Below, piece by piece: positions 1 through 11,107 of a DNA stretch of 64,000 bases. The DNA comes from Erythroxylum novogranatense. Taxonomy: Eukaryota; Streptophyta; Magnoliopsida; Malpighiales; Erythroxylaceae. The notes under the pieces are model-generated. The model saw only the letters and a program-made list of their open reading frames with translations, was not told the DNA's origin and ran no database searches. Every line of letters starts with the position of its first letter. Position 1 is the stretch's first letter. The translations under genes were made by a program, and so were the position numbers. The stretch spans positions 23,308,809 through 23,372,808 of the forward strand of contig CM057228.1 in the NCBI GenBank assembly GCA_029891385.1. The letters are read 5' to 3'.

Positions 1-1388
1 CCTATGCAAACATGAAATTAATTCTATACACCATTTCAAGCAGAACATGGATCCTTTTGTACTTAATTGTTATGCAAAGGGTTTATTTAACATGTAAGAG
101 AGTGTTTTATGACTTACAAAAGGTTCATTTTTCTAACTAATTAATGAATATGAAGAAATTCATGCTTTAGCCAAGAGAGTTATATTTGGAAGGGCTAAAA
201 AGGGAATAGAGGAAGGGAAAGAGTAAAACATCGAAGCTAAACAAGAAAGACATGTACAAATTATCTCAAGTGGGTTAATTGCAAAAGTGTAGAAAGTGTA
301 GCTCAAGCGGTCAAACAATATATCATACAAATTTCCCTTTGAAATTTTGTATTAAACTCAACCAGCTGCTCAAGCTCAATCAAGAGTATATTCCAAATCA
401 CCCTAATTAGATGTATTATTTATTGCCATAATGTAGTTTATTTACTAACTATTTTATCTTCTTATCCATATAAGAAAACTCAACATGCACAATAACAATG
501 ATAATGACCTTACCAAATTTTTTTTTTTTGGGAAGTTCATCTAATGTTCTTCAAATTGTTATGTTAACCTAGAAGACTAAGGTTTAACGGCAATGAAAGT
601 ATCACTTCAATGAAATTTTAAGAGGATAGAAAAAGTAGGAGAGCAACAGTTAGAAAAACAATCCATTCATCACAATTTGATGAATTGACTTTTTAATAAC
701 TAGCTATTCAGAAATCTATTCAAACAACACCAAACAAATCATTTGTTTAATATCTTAATAGTTTTCTTATCTTGACAAACAATCTTGTAATTTGTTAATG
801 TATGTTTAAACCTAACATTTATGTGTTTTCAAATAAGCTTGTAATACATGGATGTTTGATTAAACCTAAAACTTTTAGGTAGATGGATGGAATGACACTT
901 TTTTATTACATTGACAATTTAAATAGGATTTTATATCGAATTGATAGTCTTTAGATTGTTAATAAACTAAATATTTTTACCATACATGTTGGTGATACTT
1001 CTTGATTAAAAAGTGAAAACATAGCAACATGTTATTCTAAATAACTCAATTTTTTAATTACACATTAGTCAAAACAAAATATTACAAATTTAAAAGACTA
1101 ACATTATCTCTTATATAATAGTCATTAAATATGTGACTCATTTACCACTAAAATACTTGCACATATATAATAAACTAGCAGGTTAACACTCTTGAAATCT
1201 TGTGATGAAAGTGCCTGATGAATTTATACGTAGGGCAAAATTTAACATGACAGTTAAATAAAAAATAATTTGAAAATGTAATGAAATAATCATCGGTTGG
1301 GAGAAGAGCTAAGATGAAATGACTTTCTTTCAGATAAGATAAAAATAATTTACATGTTTACTACTGACATCTGCAGTATAAAGATACG
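1..1388. other. AT-rich non-coding DNA, nothing recognised
   Basis: There is no long open frame, no recognisable RNA gene and no clear repeat boundary. The stretch is AT-rich with short homopolymer runs. No similarity to the repeats elsewhere in the window was noticed. Confidence 0.5.
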
Positions 1389-1655
1389 TTAATCTATAAG
1401 TTTTTTAATGTGTGCTTCATAAAATTTCCTAATCTCGAAGTTTACTTCTTTGAGATCGTTGGCTATCTTTATCATTCGACTAGTTTCATACATCTCGAGG
1501 TAGCGAAGTGCATCTGAACTATTATGTGCCTTTTTATTCCGCGCATGGTATTGGATAAGTAACTCATCTAGCTGATTTTGACGATTATATGTCTCATTTA
1601 TGGCATTTTTCAAATATCTTTTGCGCTCAAAATAGCTGGAATTCATATCTGGCAT
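1389..1655 (-). CDS. Small hypothetical ORF, 88 residues, unidentified
   Basis: An open frame of 88 codons on the minus strand starts with MPDMNSSYFERKRYLK and ends in TAA. The predicted product is highly charged and looks helical throughout, with many Lys, Glu, Arg and Asn residues. It has no signal peptide or membrane segment. I do not recognise a family. Its composition is less biased than the surrounding AT-rich DNA, which is the only argument for it being coding. It could be an exon of a larger gene, a captured fragment in a transposon, or chance. No neighbouring gene gives context; SIRE-like repeat debris begins a few hundred bases to the right. Confidence 0.2.
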   Translation of the reverse strand: MPDMNSSYFERKRYLKNAINETYNRQNQLDELLIQYHARNKKAHNSSDALRYLEMYETSRMIKIANDLKEVNFEIRKFYEAHIKKLID

Positions 1656-1815
1656 TAAAATAACGAAATTAGTGTATAAATGTGATAATTATTTCACAAC
1701 TTTATTGAGAAGCAAGAATAAGACGAAGGTTGGAGTGGCAAAATGCAGCACTGAATAAGGAGGAACCTATAAAAATGTTGCGTAAAGATAAAGAAAGGGT
1801 TTTGTTCACATTATA

Positions 1816-2140
1816 AATTGAAAAATTAGGATGAAAAAGTAATCGAGAAAAGAATCGATTCTTGACCGAGCGGTCGTTCTTTGTTTGTTGAAATAGAAGA
1901 AGTAACCTTGACTATTGCTATCTTTCTGGAATGGAGAATGGGATGTATTTAGGTTAAACAAGAAGAAGGCAAAAAAAGAGGGCAGGAATTGTTTGACTGA
2001 AGTTAGAGGAGAAAGGATATAAAGTTAAAATATAGAGTTGTTAGGGGACCATATGGAAGGTGAGACTTGAAGAGTTGCTTGGTATTAAATAAGGGTCAGT
2101 ACTCAAAATGATTTTCCTAGAGATAGGCAAAAACATAGCT
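1816..2140 (+). repeat. Dispersed repeat 1, copy a
   Basis: This block resembles 34,850-35,180 (shared words such as GATGTATTTAGGTTAAA and AAAAAAAGAGGG) and its right part resembles 8,985-9,215 (TATTAAATAAGG followed by CAGTACT). All copies lie beside SIRE-like LTR debris. No coding potential is recognised. It could be untranslated sequence of a larger element whose coding part is not here. Confidence 0.5.
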
Positions 2141-2310
2141 CAGCTATCAATTGAAACGTCAATCTATGTTTTGATCTTATGTTTGTTTACTTCTGCAATA
2201 CGTTATTGGTAGTATTTGACATTACTATACCAGTTTGAAGATTATTCGATATAACGAAAAGACGTCTCGATATCTGCTTTGTAGATTTTGGGGGTTACAT
2301 GTTTTCCAAG
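2141..2310 (+). repeat. Dispersed repeat 2, copy a
   Basis: The words TACTTCTGCAATACGTTATT and TTGACATTA recur twice at 18,400-18,560 and 18,590-18,740, making three degenerate copies in the window. No protein family is recognised. Confidence 0.45.
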
Positions 2311-2570
2311 AAGGATTAGTCAATTCGTATACTCCAAGAAGAATTATGGAATTGGTAAGTAAAATTTAATCGGAGTTGGAAATGACATCAACTGAATTGC
2401 TTTAAATAAAGAAGAACAAGAGCAAGCTCAAAGAAGCAAAAATAAGTTGAAATAGTAAGACGTTGAAAAGCAGACGAAAGAAGAAAAATGAACGGAAGTT
2501 CAAAAGTAGACGAAAGCAAAAGCAGTTGTTATACTGGATAGATAATCTAATGGAAAATCTTCAACAAAGC
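2300..2570 (+). repeat. Dispersed repeat 3, copy a
   Basis: Similar to 35,189-35,475, sharing AGGATTAGTCAATTC, TTGGAAATGACATCAA and GTTATACTGGATAGATAAT in the same order. It leads straight into CAGACG-rich LTR sequence, as the second copy does. Confidence 0.5.
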
Positions 2571-3290
2571 AGACGCAGACGTAGACGCGACTAGTAAAGC
2601 AGACGCAGATGCAAATAGTAAAACAAACGAAGATGCGTATAACAGACGCAGAAGAAGAATCAAGAAGCAGATGCAAGAGTCAGTTCGAGTTAGTTACAGA
2701 ACTCAATTGATTAACCGTTTCTTTAAAGAATCAAGAAGCAGTTGGAGACGAAGGCTATAAATACAAGTCGAAGTCGAAGATTGCAAAGTTAGACAACGTG
2801 AAAAAAAGTGATCGTAAAAGCATTAAGTGTGGAAAAATGGCGGAAAGAATGAGACGAAGCAGAGAAGCAAAAATAAGATTCAAACCCCGTTTGAGTTTGA
2901 AGATTCTGGACAAAAAAGAAGCAGATTCTAAGAAAATAGTAAGCACTGAATGAAGAATGTTGTTATACTGGACAGATAATCTAATGGAAAGATTGTAACA
3001 ATGTTTATCTTTCTTGTAATCATTCATAATGTGTGAATCAGTTTTTAGGTAAGAGCTATTGAAAAGCAGACGAAACTTCAAAAGGAGACGGAGTTGAACA
3101 GGAGAGGGAGTTGAAAAGCAGACGGAAGCGAAAACAGACGGAAGTTGAATAGTAGACGAAAGGAAAAGCAGACGGAAGGTGAAAAGCAGACGAAAGAAGA
3201 AAAACAGACGGAGTTGAAAAGCAGAGGGAAGCAAAAGCAGAGGGAACCAAAGCAGACGGATGCAAAAGTGGACGAGAGCAAAAACATTTT
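2570..3290 (+). repeat. SIRE-like Ty1/copia LTR fragment with CAGACG array
   Basis: The word CAGACG or close variants recurs about every 12-20 bases in purine-rich DNA. Between the array parts lies an LTR core (GTTAGTTACAGAACTCAA, then a TATA-type box) that is shared with 13,930-14,060, 10,140-10,220, 34,255-34,365 and 36,100-36,190. Minus-strand open frames here are by-products of the repeat. Ends are not resolved. Confidence 0.55.
2755..2763 (+). promoter_or_regulatory. Putative LTR TATA box
   Basis: CTATAAATA sits in the conserved LTR core at the same place as in the copies at 14,021-14,029 and 34,342-34,349. By position this is the likely promoter of the copia-type LTR. Confidence 0.4.
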
Positions 3291-4230
3291 ATAACTTTTA
3301 TTTTCAGTAGGTCTTGTGAAAAGAACAAGTTTGTTTTAATTAAGCATTTTCGTAGGTTTTTTTTTCTCTACTTCTATCGTCTTAAATAACACGAAGCGAT
3401 ATGTCAGACGAACTAGAAACCGAGACGAAGCAGTTACCATATTATGCTATCTAATATTACAATTTTTCAAAGTACAATCTTGATGAACAGATTTACAATC
3501 TTCCTATTGAATCAAAAGTAGCTGCTATATGGACTGACACTGACAATAAACAACATGATAAATGTCCTCATATGCAAGTCTGCAGTAGGCATTCTTTATT
3601 TTCGGCATCCTTTTGAGATTTATCGCGCCTTAATGTAGATGCTCAAGTTTGTGTCACTCAAAAACTGATTAACACATTATTAATGACTACAAAAAAGATC
3701 AAGATTGTTACAATCTTTCTATTGGACCACAAGGACACTGACGACCGACGTGGAGAATGATAGACATGATAAATATCGTCATATCCAAGTCTCCACTACG
3801 TCTTCTTTATTTGAGCCATCCTTTTTCAGGACGGCAACATGATAAATCTCCTTATATCCAAGTCTGTTGTACGCCAAGAGTTTTTGAACACTGATATTCT
3901 TTCGACAGCAACAAAAGTCGACAGTACTAACAACGAAACTCCAAAAACATCTGTTTAGACAAAAAAAAAAGCTTAAAGAAGATTTACAAGTAACAGAGGA
4001 ATAAACGTAACAGGAAGCGAAAACTAAGAACAAGCTGGACTGAGGTTGGTGAACAACGATCTTGTTTCGACAAAGAACAAAAGTACAACAACTCTGAGGA
4101 AAAATGCTAAAGAAGATTTACAACTAACACAGAAACCATCTGTGATACTCTTTCGTCTGAACAACAACACGACAAGCACCAAAGACTTGTCGCAGATGAA
4201 GATACAAGAGAAGGTGAGGGAATGAGCAAG
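3291..4230. other. Degenerate repeat-derived DNA without genes
   Basis: A short motif, ACATGATAAAT followed by CATATCCAAGTCT-like sequence, recurs near 3,553, 3,765 and 3,836. Open frames on the minus strand show no family resemblance and are low in complexity. Nothing else is recognised. Confidence 0.4.
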
Positions 4231-4530
4231 AAGACACTATATAAGCAGTCACAAGGGCACGCATTGTGGGACCGCGTGTGTGGTCGCCTGACAAAATATT
4301 GCATCAGAAGATTGGGTCAGGAGATTGTGTGTATAGAGAGAAACGACGCAACATGAATGACAATATGAATGAATGAAAAGATATAAACAGATATAAGTAG
4401 TCACAAGGGCATGCATTGCACGTCGCCGCCGCCTGACAAAATATTGCATCGGAAGATTGGGTCAGAAGATTGCGTGTATATCACGCGAAGACACAAGATA
4501 AAATATTGCATCAGAAGATTGGGTCAGAAA
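4231..4530 (+). repeat. Short tandem duplication, about 2.5 units
   Basis: A block containing GTCACAAGGGCA..GCATTG, then TGACAAAATATTGCATC and GATTGGGTCAG appears near 4,242-4,330 and 4,397-4,478, with a partial third copy near 4,492-4,526. The spacing of the full units is about 155 bases. Confidence 0.6.
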
Positions 4531-7370
4531 TGTTGGATCCCATTTATGAAATCCAACTACTCATACATTGCACACTATCCTTATCTAAATGTTGGATCCC
4601 GTTACCGGAACCCAACTACATAACCAGAAAGGAAAACGAAACGGAAAACAAAGCATAAGAATCGAAAGCAAAGCGCACACTCGAAACAAATGCAAAGCGA
4701 ATGCGGAAGCGAAAATAGCGAAACGAATCGAGTAAGCGAATCGGAAACAAAATCGAAAAGTAGAGAAGCGGAAGCAAAAGCAAGCGGCAGCAAATACTAA
4801 TCGAATCAAACGAACAAATTGCAAAGCGAAACGAAATCAAAGCAGACACATCCGACATCCGGAAACAATAATCAAAGAAAACTTATCGAATGAACATAAT
4901 CGCGTTGGGAATCCTAAGACGTTCCAAAATCCGTTATGAATTTTTTTTCTTTTCTTATTCTCATTTCTTTTCTCGTTACTCAATCATATACCAATCATCT
5001 TAAATCCATACAGTCGTACATAATCTGATATAAATCCATACCAATCTCAAATTTCTCAAACTCAAATATACACTTATACATATCCAAAATCTCACTTTTA
5101 TCCAAATTTTTTTTACCAAAATTTCGGCAGCATAACGGTTGCCTTTATCCTAATCCAAAATTTCCTACAAAGGCAAAATACACTTCTATAATCCCTAATC
5201 GAATATCGTAACCATCGGACTCTCCGTCAGGAATCCCAACACCAAGCAGAAACACAAACCTAAAACTAATACTTCCATATTTCTCAAATCAATATACCAA
5301 TCTCATAATTCAAAATCAATATATATCTCAAATTTATACAAATTCCCAAATCAACCATACAATATGTTCTCAAATTCTCCATAATTTCCTATACAAATTT
5401 CACAATCATTCACAATACTTAACTTTATACACAAATACATTTTCTTTCAAACCTTTCTTAAACCACAAGCAGATCCATACTCAAAATCCAAAATACACAA
5501 AAGCTAAGCGACACGTATATGTCGGCGATGTCTTCACATTCTTTCATCCGATCTCCGCTCGAAACACGGAGATGGGGATGAAAGGGTGAGCTTCGAGAGC
5601 TCGTGGATAACACATTTATAAAATGACAAATAAGTTGAACACATTTTCATAATCTTTTTGCAAAAGGGCTAATTTTCAAACTTTTCAACTTTCAAATACT
5701 TTTCTCAAACCCTTCTTAATATTTTCCAAACTTTTATAACTCATTCTCTCAATTTTCAAAATTCTTGAATGTCTCATAAATATGAATGCAAACACACAGA
5801 AACAAATCAAAACACATAACATATCGAATGGTGCAGCTAGGTCCAAGCAGAACATCTTGCGATCCGATAAGCGGTTCACATGCGATCGTGAAGAAACGTA
5901 TTACACTTTCCCGCATTGCGGTCCAAGAGTAGCCGTGAAGGAGTCCAAATCAGACTCCGTCACTAGCGGGCAACTGGAAAAGGCTATACACATAGAGACA
6001 ATGACTCACCAAAGGACCCACCGAACCCACATAACACATATCGAAAGCGGAAATTCAAATTGCTCAAGGCACTTTCCAAAATTTTACTTTTCTAACATTA
6101 TTTCCTCAACTTAAAACAATCTCACAAATTCACACATATCATATAATTCAATTAATTCAATTAATCAATAAATGCAACAATATGCATAATTATCAATGCA
6201 TACACAACAAATGCATTTTCGAAATTTCTATCAATTTATCAAATCGACATTATAATAATTTTTGAAAACCTTCTAAATCAAAATTTCAAACTTTTAATCA
6301 ATTCGTATTTTCAAACATTTACAAACAATAATTTATCAAAATCCAAACTTTTGCTTTCTTTCAATTTTTTTTTTCAAGATTCGTATTAAGCTTACAAATG
6401 AAAATATAAATATGCTACCCACCTCGAAATGACGCTAGAAGCTTGTCCAAATAGTCAATTCTCCAAATTCCTTCTTCTTTCTTCAATTTAAAAATTCCCT
6501 AAGCCAATAACATCCAAATTCATCATCATAATTTGCATAATTCTCAAACTCAACCATAGGAAAAACATAACTATCATAATTCCAAGCTATTTCAATCTCC
6601 AATTTTGAAAATCTCCAATTTTCAAAATTGGCCTAAACCAATACACCCAAATTCAATCTCATAAAACATAATTTCTTCAAAATTAATCTCACAATTCATC
6701 AATTCACATTAATTCCAAGACATCTAAATCCTCAATTTCAAAAATCCCCAAATTTTAAAATTGGCCTAAACCAATTTATCCCAATTCAATACCATAAAAT
6801 ACAAATTCTTCGAAATTGATTTCATATATCATCAATTCATCATATTTCCTATAATTCTACACCAAAATATCTCAAAATTCTCAATCATAAAATTTAGCCT
6901 AAACTTTAAACAAATTTCCATCCAAAATTAAACACAACCTAAAGCATATACTTCAAAATTAACTTCATATAACACATACCCAAGTCCTTTTTCACAATTC
7001 TAAACCAAAAATTCACCCAAAAACTCAAAGTTTAAAATTTTCTCTTACCTCTTTTCTTCTCCAAATTCGAATTTTTTTGACTTGGAAGGAAGCTCTTATG
7101 CTCCTCTACCTTTTTCCTCTTGAAATCTTCTCAAAAATCCCTAAGAAACAAGTAGAAAAATTGAAACAAAGCTTTCTCTCTCTTCTTTTCTCCATACGAA
7201 ACCTCTCATCTTTTCTCTCTTCTCATTTTCTTCTTATTTCTTCTTCTTTTCTCTGGAAATTTCCAGCCACTTTTGTGGCTTTTAATATGCCAAAAACGAC
7301 ATCACCATATGTGTTTCATTAAATGATGGTTAATTGACCATTTTGCCCTTACATTTACTTTATGCCATTC
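4531..7370 (-). repeat. Degenerate chromovirus LTR-like sequence (D1)
   Basis: Landmarks of the other chromovirus LTRs occur in the same order. TGTTGGATCCC words near 4,530 and 4,590 are also seen at the U5 end of element B. A 'GGGTGAGCTCG..GTGG' box lies near 5,590 (23,720 in C). A block near 5,840-6,000 contains CACTAGCGGGCA (24,024 in C). CT-rich sequence follows near 7,170-7,260. The order fits a minus-strand LTR. Exact ends, PBS and PPT were not found. Confidence 0.45.
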
Positions 7371-8990
7371 TCACTTGCGGGTCTGATTCGCACTATCAAG
7401 TTGAAGGAATTTGTCAAAACTTCATTCTCGAGAAATGTTCCTCTCACTCATACGAATCCAACGCCACTGACCGCGCTCAATTCCGAGCACTACATCAAAA
7501 GTTATGTCTTAAATAAAGTCGGAAAATCCATATTCTAACACATTTCTTATGTACGATTATTTCAGTCCCAAAATTCACATTCTTAATCCCAGAATTGAAA
7601 CTCAATGTCTTCATAACAATTGTATCCTTATGTCTCTAGTTTAATTCAAAACAAGAATCGTCTCATTTCGATTCCCAGATCAAAAGTTATACTCAAATTA
7701 CTCACAGGTGTTCCCAATCCAAAAATTAAACCCTAATCCGAACTTAAATTCAGAAATTAAAAGTCTTAGGGGCACAATTGACATTTCATGTCTTCATATG
7801 ATTTGTAGCCCCTTGACTTATCTTTATTTCGCCTCAAGAATCGCTTCAATCGGATCTCTCAGATCCCGAATTTCACAAAACACTGAACTATGTTCTAACA
7901 TTTCGACTCACTTTGATTAAATTAATCATCATTAATTTAATCTCAAAAGTTCACAAATTTCTTATAAAATGAAATTCATTGTCTTAGGAATCCAACATAA
8001 AAGAATCAACTCAATCGGATGTCGGACGGAAAAGATATAAGCAAAATAGTGAACAAAGGTCGAATTTGTGAAAGGAAACTAACAAAGGAGTCAAAACGGC
8101 GCCGTATTGAAGAAACAAAAACGGCGTCGTTCCAAGCAGAAACGCCCGCGTTTGGGCGAGGCGAAGACGCGGTCGCCCTAGCGACGCGAGCCGAATGCTC
8201 ACCATCGCTATGGCGATGGTCGCCGCCAGAGCGACGGTAATTGGACATTCGCCATCGCTATGGCGAGCGTCTGCCGCCAGTAGCGACGGCGATCGACGCC
8301 GCCATCGCTATGGCGATCACGCGTCGCCTAGTGATGAGGATAAATCATTTTCTCCTTTTTTTTCATCTAAACTTCCAAAATTCATAATTCTCAATCCGAA
8401 CTCCAATTTTGACAAACTTAGTCTCTATAGAAAGCTTAAGAGAAGCTCTACATCTTTCACGAAGGACATAAAACTCAATTCAACTCCTACGGGAGTCCAT
8501 TTTCCGGTCAAAGATACTATCCTCTATACAAACTTGTAAAAATCATAACTTATCATTCCGAAATCGAAAAATTACATACTTTATATCGAAATAAAGATCA
8601 AAACAAACCCTTCAATTTCCATGAAGAACATCAAAGCTCAAGTAACCTCTAACTAGGTTAATTTCTCATTCAAAGATTTAATCATAATTAAAGTCAAACC
8701 CTATCAAACATAAACTTTGACTGATCATAACTTTCACTCCCGATATCGAAAAATTGCAAACTTTATGTCCACAGAAAGCTCTTAACGTACTCTACAAATT
8801 TTATGTAGATCATTTCATCAAATTTTGCCTCAAACAAAAGTCAACTCTCAAAGTCAAACATTCTCTCTCCAAAAGTCAAACTTTCTAAATCCTTCAAATT
8901 TTCACACTTTTTCTTTCTAATTCTTGCTATATAACTTCATTTCAATCAACTCATCCACTTGATCATTCATATTACTAAATCAAGTTGTCA
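7371..8990 (-). repeat. Second degenerate chromovirus U5-like region (D2)
   Basis: The sequence near 7,560-7,700 matches in style and order the U5 side of the element C LTR (ATTGTATC..TATG.CTC..GTT followed by AAAAGTTATACTCAA). It leads into a palindromic tandem repeat at 8,202-8,316. Because it follows the U3-like end of D1 it may be a second LTR fragment lying head to tail. Boundaries are uncertain. Confidence 0.35.
8202..8316. repeat. GC-rich palindromic tandem repeat, 50-bp period
   Basis: CCATCGCTATGGCG occurs at 8,202, 8,252 and 8,302, exactly 50 bases apart. Each copy is nearly self-complementary. The units also share GCCGCCAG and GCGACGG words. This is a GC-rich island in AT-rich DNA. 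Confidence 0.85.
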
Positions 8991-9300
8991 CTCAAGGTTC
9001 GTGGTCCAACAAGAAAATTCGCGTAATAAAAAATTAAAGTTTAAGATTTGCATTGTATTAAATAAGGGGCAGTACTGGAAGATGATAGAGTGAAACAGAA
9101 ACGATTTGCCTTGAGATACGTTAAAAATAGTTAACATGTGTAGAGAGAAAAATATGCGATGAAATGTTATTATGATTATATGTGTAGATATCATAAGAAA
9201 TATATCTATTAGTGATTCGTGTTTCTCATTTTTTCGCCAAGGTGTCAAGATTTTCCATTAGATTATCACAAGAAATATATATATTAGTGATTAAGTATTA
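8991..9300 (+). repeat. Dispersed repeat 1, copy b, with short duplicated motifs
   Basis: CGCGTAATAAAAAATTAAAGTT and AACGATTTGCCTTGAGATA are shared with 35,050-35,160. The AAATATAT..ATTAGTGATT motif appears near 9,200 and 9,275. Confidence 0.5.
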
Positions 9301-9414
9301 TTTAATATCGTAATGTAAATAGTATTATTCCTATTAGGTATAAAATTTTTGTCCCTTATATTAATAAAAAAATATGCAATGAACTGTTATTATGATTATA
9401 TAAAAAATATGAAT

Positions 9415-9570
9415 ATATGAATGAAGTTGAATAATAATAATGAATTTAATAACCATGATAAAATATTTAGAAACCGATATTGCAAATGAGAAAAATATAT
9501 AAATGAAGTTGAAAATAATCATGAATTGAATAATCATGATAAAAATCATTAGAAACTGATATTGCAAATA
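9415..9570 (+). repeat. Tandem duplication, about 80-85 bp, two copies
   Basis: A unit starting AATGAAGTTGAA, continuing with AACCATGATAAAA or AATCATGATAAAA, and ending GATATTGCAAATRA occurs twice in succession. Confidence 0.6.
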
Positions 9571-9599
9571 ACAATAACATTAGAAGGTGATGAACCATC

Positions 9600-9840
9600 T
9601 GTTAAGTCAAAATGACCTCACATTTATGATTTTGTTTAAGAACAAATACTGAGTAGAAAAAAAAAACAGAGAAAGAAAGACAGACGGAGAAAGAAAAATA
9701 GAGTAAGTAGAAAAACAGACGGATAATGAAAAACAGACGAAGTAGAAAAACAGACGGAGAATAAAAAACAGACGAAGTAGAAAAACAGACGGAGAAAGAA
9801 AAAAAACAAACGAAGTAGAAAAGTAGACGGAAGCCAAAAA
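9600..9840 (+). repeat. SIRE-like LTR start with CAGACG array
   Basis: TGTTAAGTCAAAATGAC matches the LTR starts at 13,641, 17,569 and 18,772. It is followed by an array alternating CAGACGGAGAA and CAGACGAAGTAG, a dimer of about 31 bases. The array runs straight into an env-like gene fragment. Confidence 0.6.
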
Positions 9841-10012
9841 CAGACGCATATGTTACTACAATTGCATTTGAAGAACTGTGGGAGAAGGAGGATCGATCCA
9901 CATTATCCTTTGACTTGCAAACATGAGTAAATCATCTACGTAGAGAACTGAAGGAGTTATGCAAAGAAGTCAAGGAGTTGAAGGAGATGATGAAAGAATT
10001 GTAAAAGTATCA
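9841..10012 (+). pseudogene. Env-like C-terminal fragment 1
   Basis: Translation gives the tail seen in the env-like proteins E1 and E3: an AY.TT.AF segment, then an acidic stretch and a coiled-coil-like LRRELKEL / VKELKEMMKEL region ending in TAA. One in-frame TGA interrupts it (after 'FDLQT'). There is no N-terminal part: upstream the sequence switches to the CAGACG array at the shared word CAGACGCATATG. It is a chimeric remnant, not a gene. Confidence 0.6.
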
Positions 10013-10039
10013 TCAGTTGTAATCTTCTTGTTTAATAAG

Positions 10040-10295
10040 AAGTAGAGGGAGAAGAGAATGAAAACCAGACGAAGTTGACAACAGAGACGAAGTTAACAAC
10101 ATAGATGAAGTTGACAAAGCAGACGGAAGCACATTCAAGAATCAGTTTGAGTTTGTTACAGAACTCAACTGGATAACTGTTCAAGAAGAAAGAATCAAGA
10201 AGCAGTTACAGACGAAAGTTATAAAAAACAGACGAAGTAGAAAAACAGACGGAGAAAGAAAAAAAACAGACGAAGTAGAAAAGGGGACGGAAGCA
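10040..10295 (+). repeat. SIRE-like LTR fragment with CAGACG arrays
   Basis: Contains GACGAAGTTGACAACA-type repeats, then the LTR core with TTACAGAACTCAACTGGATAA, then a second array. The layout matches 34,140-34,365. Confidence 0.55.
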
Positions 10296-10415
10296 AAAAA
10301 CAGACGCATATGTTACTACAATTGCGTTTGAAGAACTGTGGGAGAAGGATGATCGATCCACATTACCCTTTGACTTGCAAACAGAAGTAAATCATCTACG
10401 TAGAGAACTGAAGGA
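10296..10415 (+). pseudogene. Env-like C-terminal fragment 2
   Basis: A near copy of the fragment at 9,841, again joined to the CAGACG array at CAGACGCATATG. Here the frame through FDLQTEVNHLRREL is open, then the sequence jumps into copia reverse transcriptase near 10,416. Confidence 0.55.
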
Positions 10416-10790
10416 CAATAAGCCTTGGCGGTAAGAAATATGGAGAGGTGTATGTTAAGCAACCTCCTGCTTTTGAGGATATTAGGAATCGAGATCATGT
10501 CTATAGACTTCATAAAGCGTTATATGGTTTAAAGCAAGCTCCTAGAGCTTGGTATGATCGTGTTAGTACTAGAGCTTGGTATGATCGTCTTAGTACTTTT
10601 ATCTTAGAGAGTGGTTTCAGAAGAGGTTAAGTTGATAAGACATTGTTTAGGAAGAATTGTAAGAATGAGTTTATTTTAGTACAAATTTACCTAGATGATA
10701 TTATATTTGGTGCTACCAGAAAAAGTTGTGCATCAATTTTGAAAGCTTGATGAAAGATGAGTTTGATATGAGTATGATGGCTGTCGTGTC
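10416..10790 (+). pseudogene. Ty1/copia reverse transcriptase fragment (SIRE-like)
   Basis: Reverse transcriptase of a Ty1/copia polyprotein, which would copy element RNA to DNA in the virus-like particle. Visible motifs are VYVKQPPAFED, then YRLHKALYGLKQAPRAWY, then the catalytic motif as IYLDDIIFGAT, and a remnant of DEFDMSMM. Only about 115 codons remain of a polyprotein normally over 1,000. A 27-base tandem duplication (10,543-10,596) repeats the RAWYDR segment, and a TAA stop at 10,628-10,630 lies before VDKTLF. After MSMM the sequence leaves the family, so RNase H is deleted. It lies upstream of an env-like ORF in the same orientation, the order expected in SIRE-like elements. The copia assignment is firm; the SIRE lineage is inferred from the neighbouring env-like ORF. 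Confidence 0.8.
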
Positions 10791-10859
10791 TCTTTTAAAC
10801 ATATTTCAAAGTTGGAAAAACGTGATTTGAAGTGAACACTGGAGCTAAAGTAACGAAAA

Positions 10860-11107
10860 AACTAACGGCGTCAAAAACAGTGAGCTACAGCTGGTAACTT
10901 CTCTGGCAAGAAAGTTATGGAGGGAAAGTCTGATAATCTTCAGGATTGTAATGACTCTAGAACACACCGCACTATATCTCTACAAGTACCCTAAAAGCAA
11001 AATCATTACGGTTATTCTCATCTCCAGACGGTTCATTTTGCTTTCCCAATTCTCTCAAACATCCAACCCTAAAAACCTTACCAGAGTCAGTTTTTCGTTC
11101 TGAAACA
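10860..11107 (+). other. Conserved leader upstream of env-like E1
   Basis: About 250 non-coding bases precede the start codon and are recognisably conserved before E2 (about 14,815-15,040) and E3 (31,915-32,145). Shared words include CTGGTAACTTCT, TCTAGA.CAC and ACGGTTCAT. It could be a 5' untranslated region, a splice-acceptor region or a promoter for the env-like ORF. Confidence 0.45.

Noticed and set aside
2755..3328. Several minus-strand open frames of 60-160 codons with Phe/Ser/Leu-rich repeats
   Set aside because: They are translations of the CAGACG array on the opposite strand; periodic SVCF-like words come from the DNA repeat and no family is recognisable.
5782..6114. 110-codon plus-strand frame with many charged residues
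   Set aside because: It overlaps an LTR box conserved as DNA with 23,930-24,060, which has no matching frame.
8006..8539. Overlapping frames around the GC-rich repeat, Ala/Arg-rich
   Set aside because: Open only because the GC-rich tandem repeat lacks stop codons; three frames are open at once.
9602..9901. Overlapping minus-strand hydrophobic open frames resembling membrane proteins
   Set aside because: Same cause: array DNA read in reverse. Length and composition follow the repeat.
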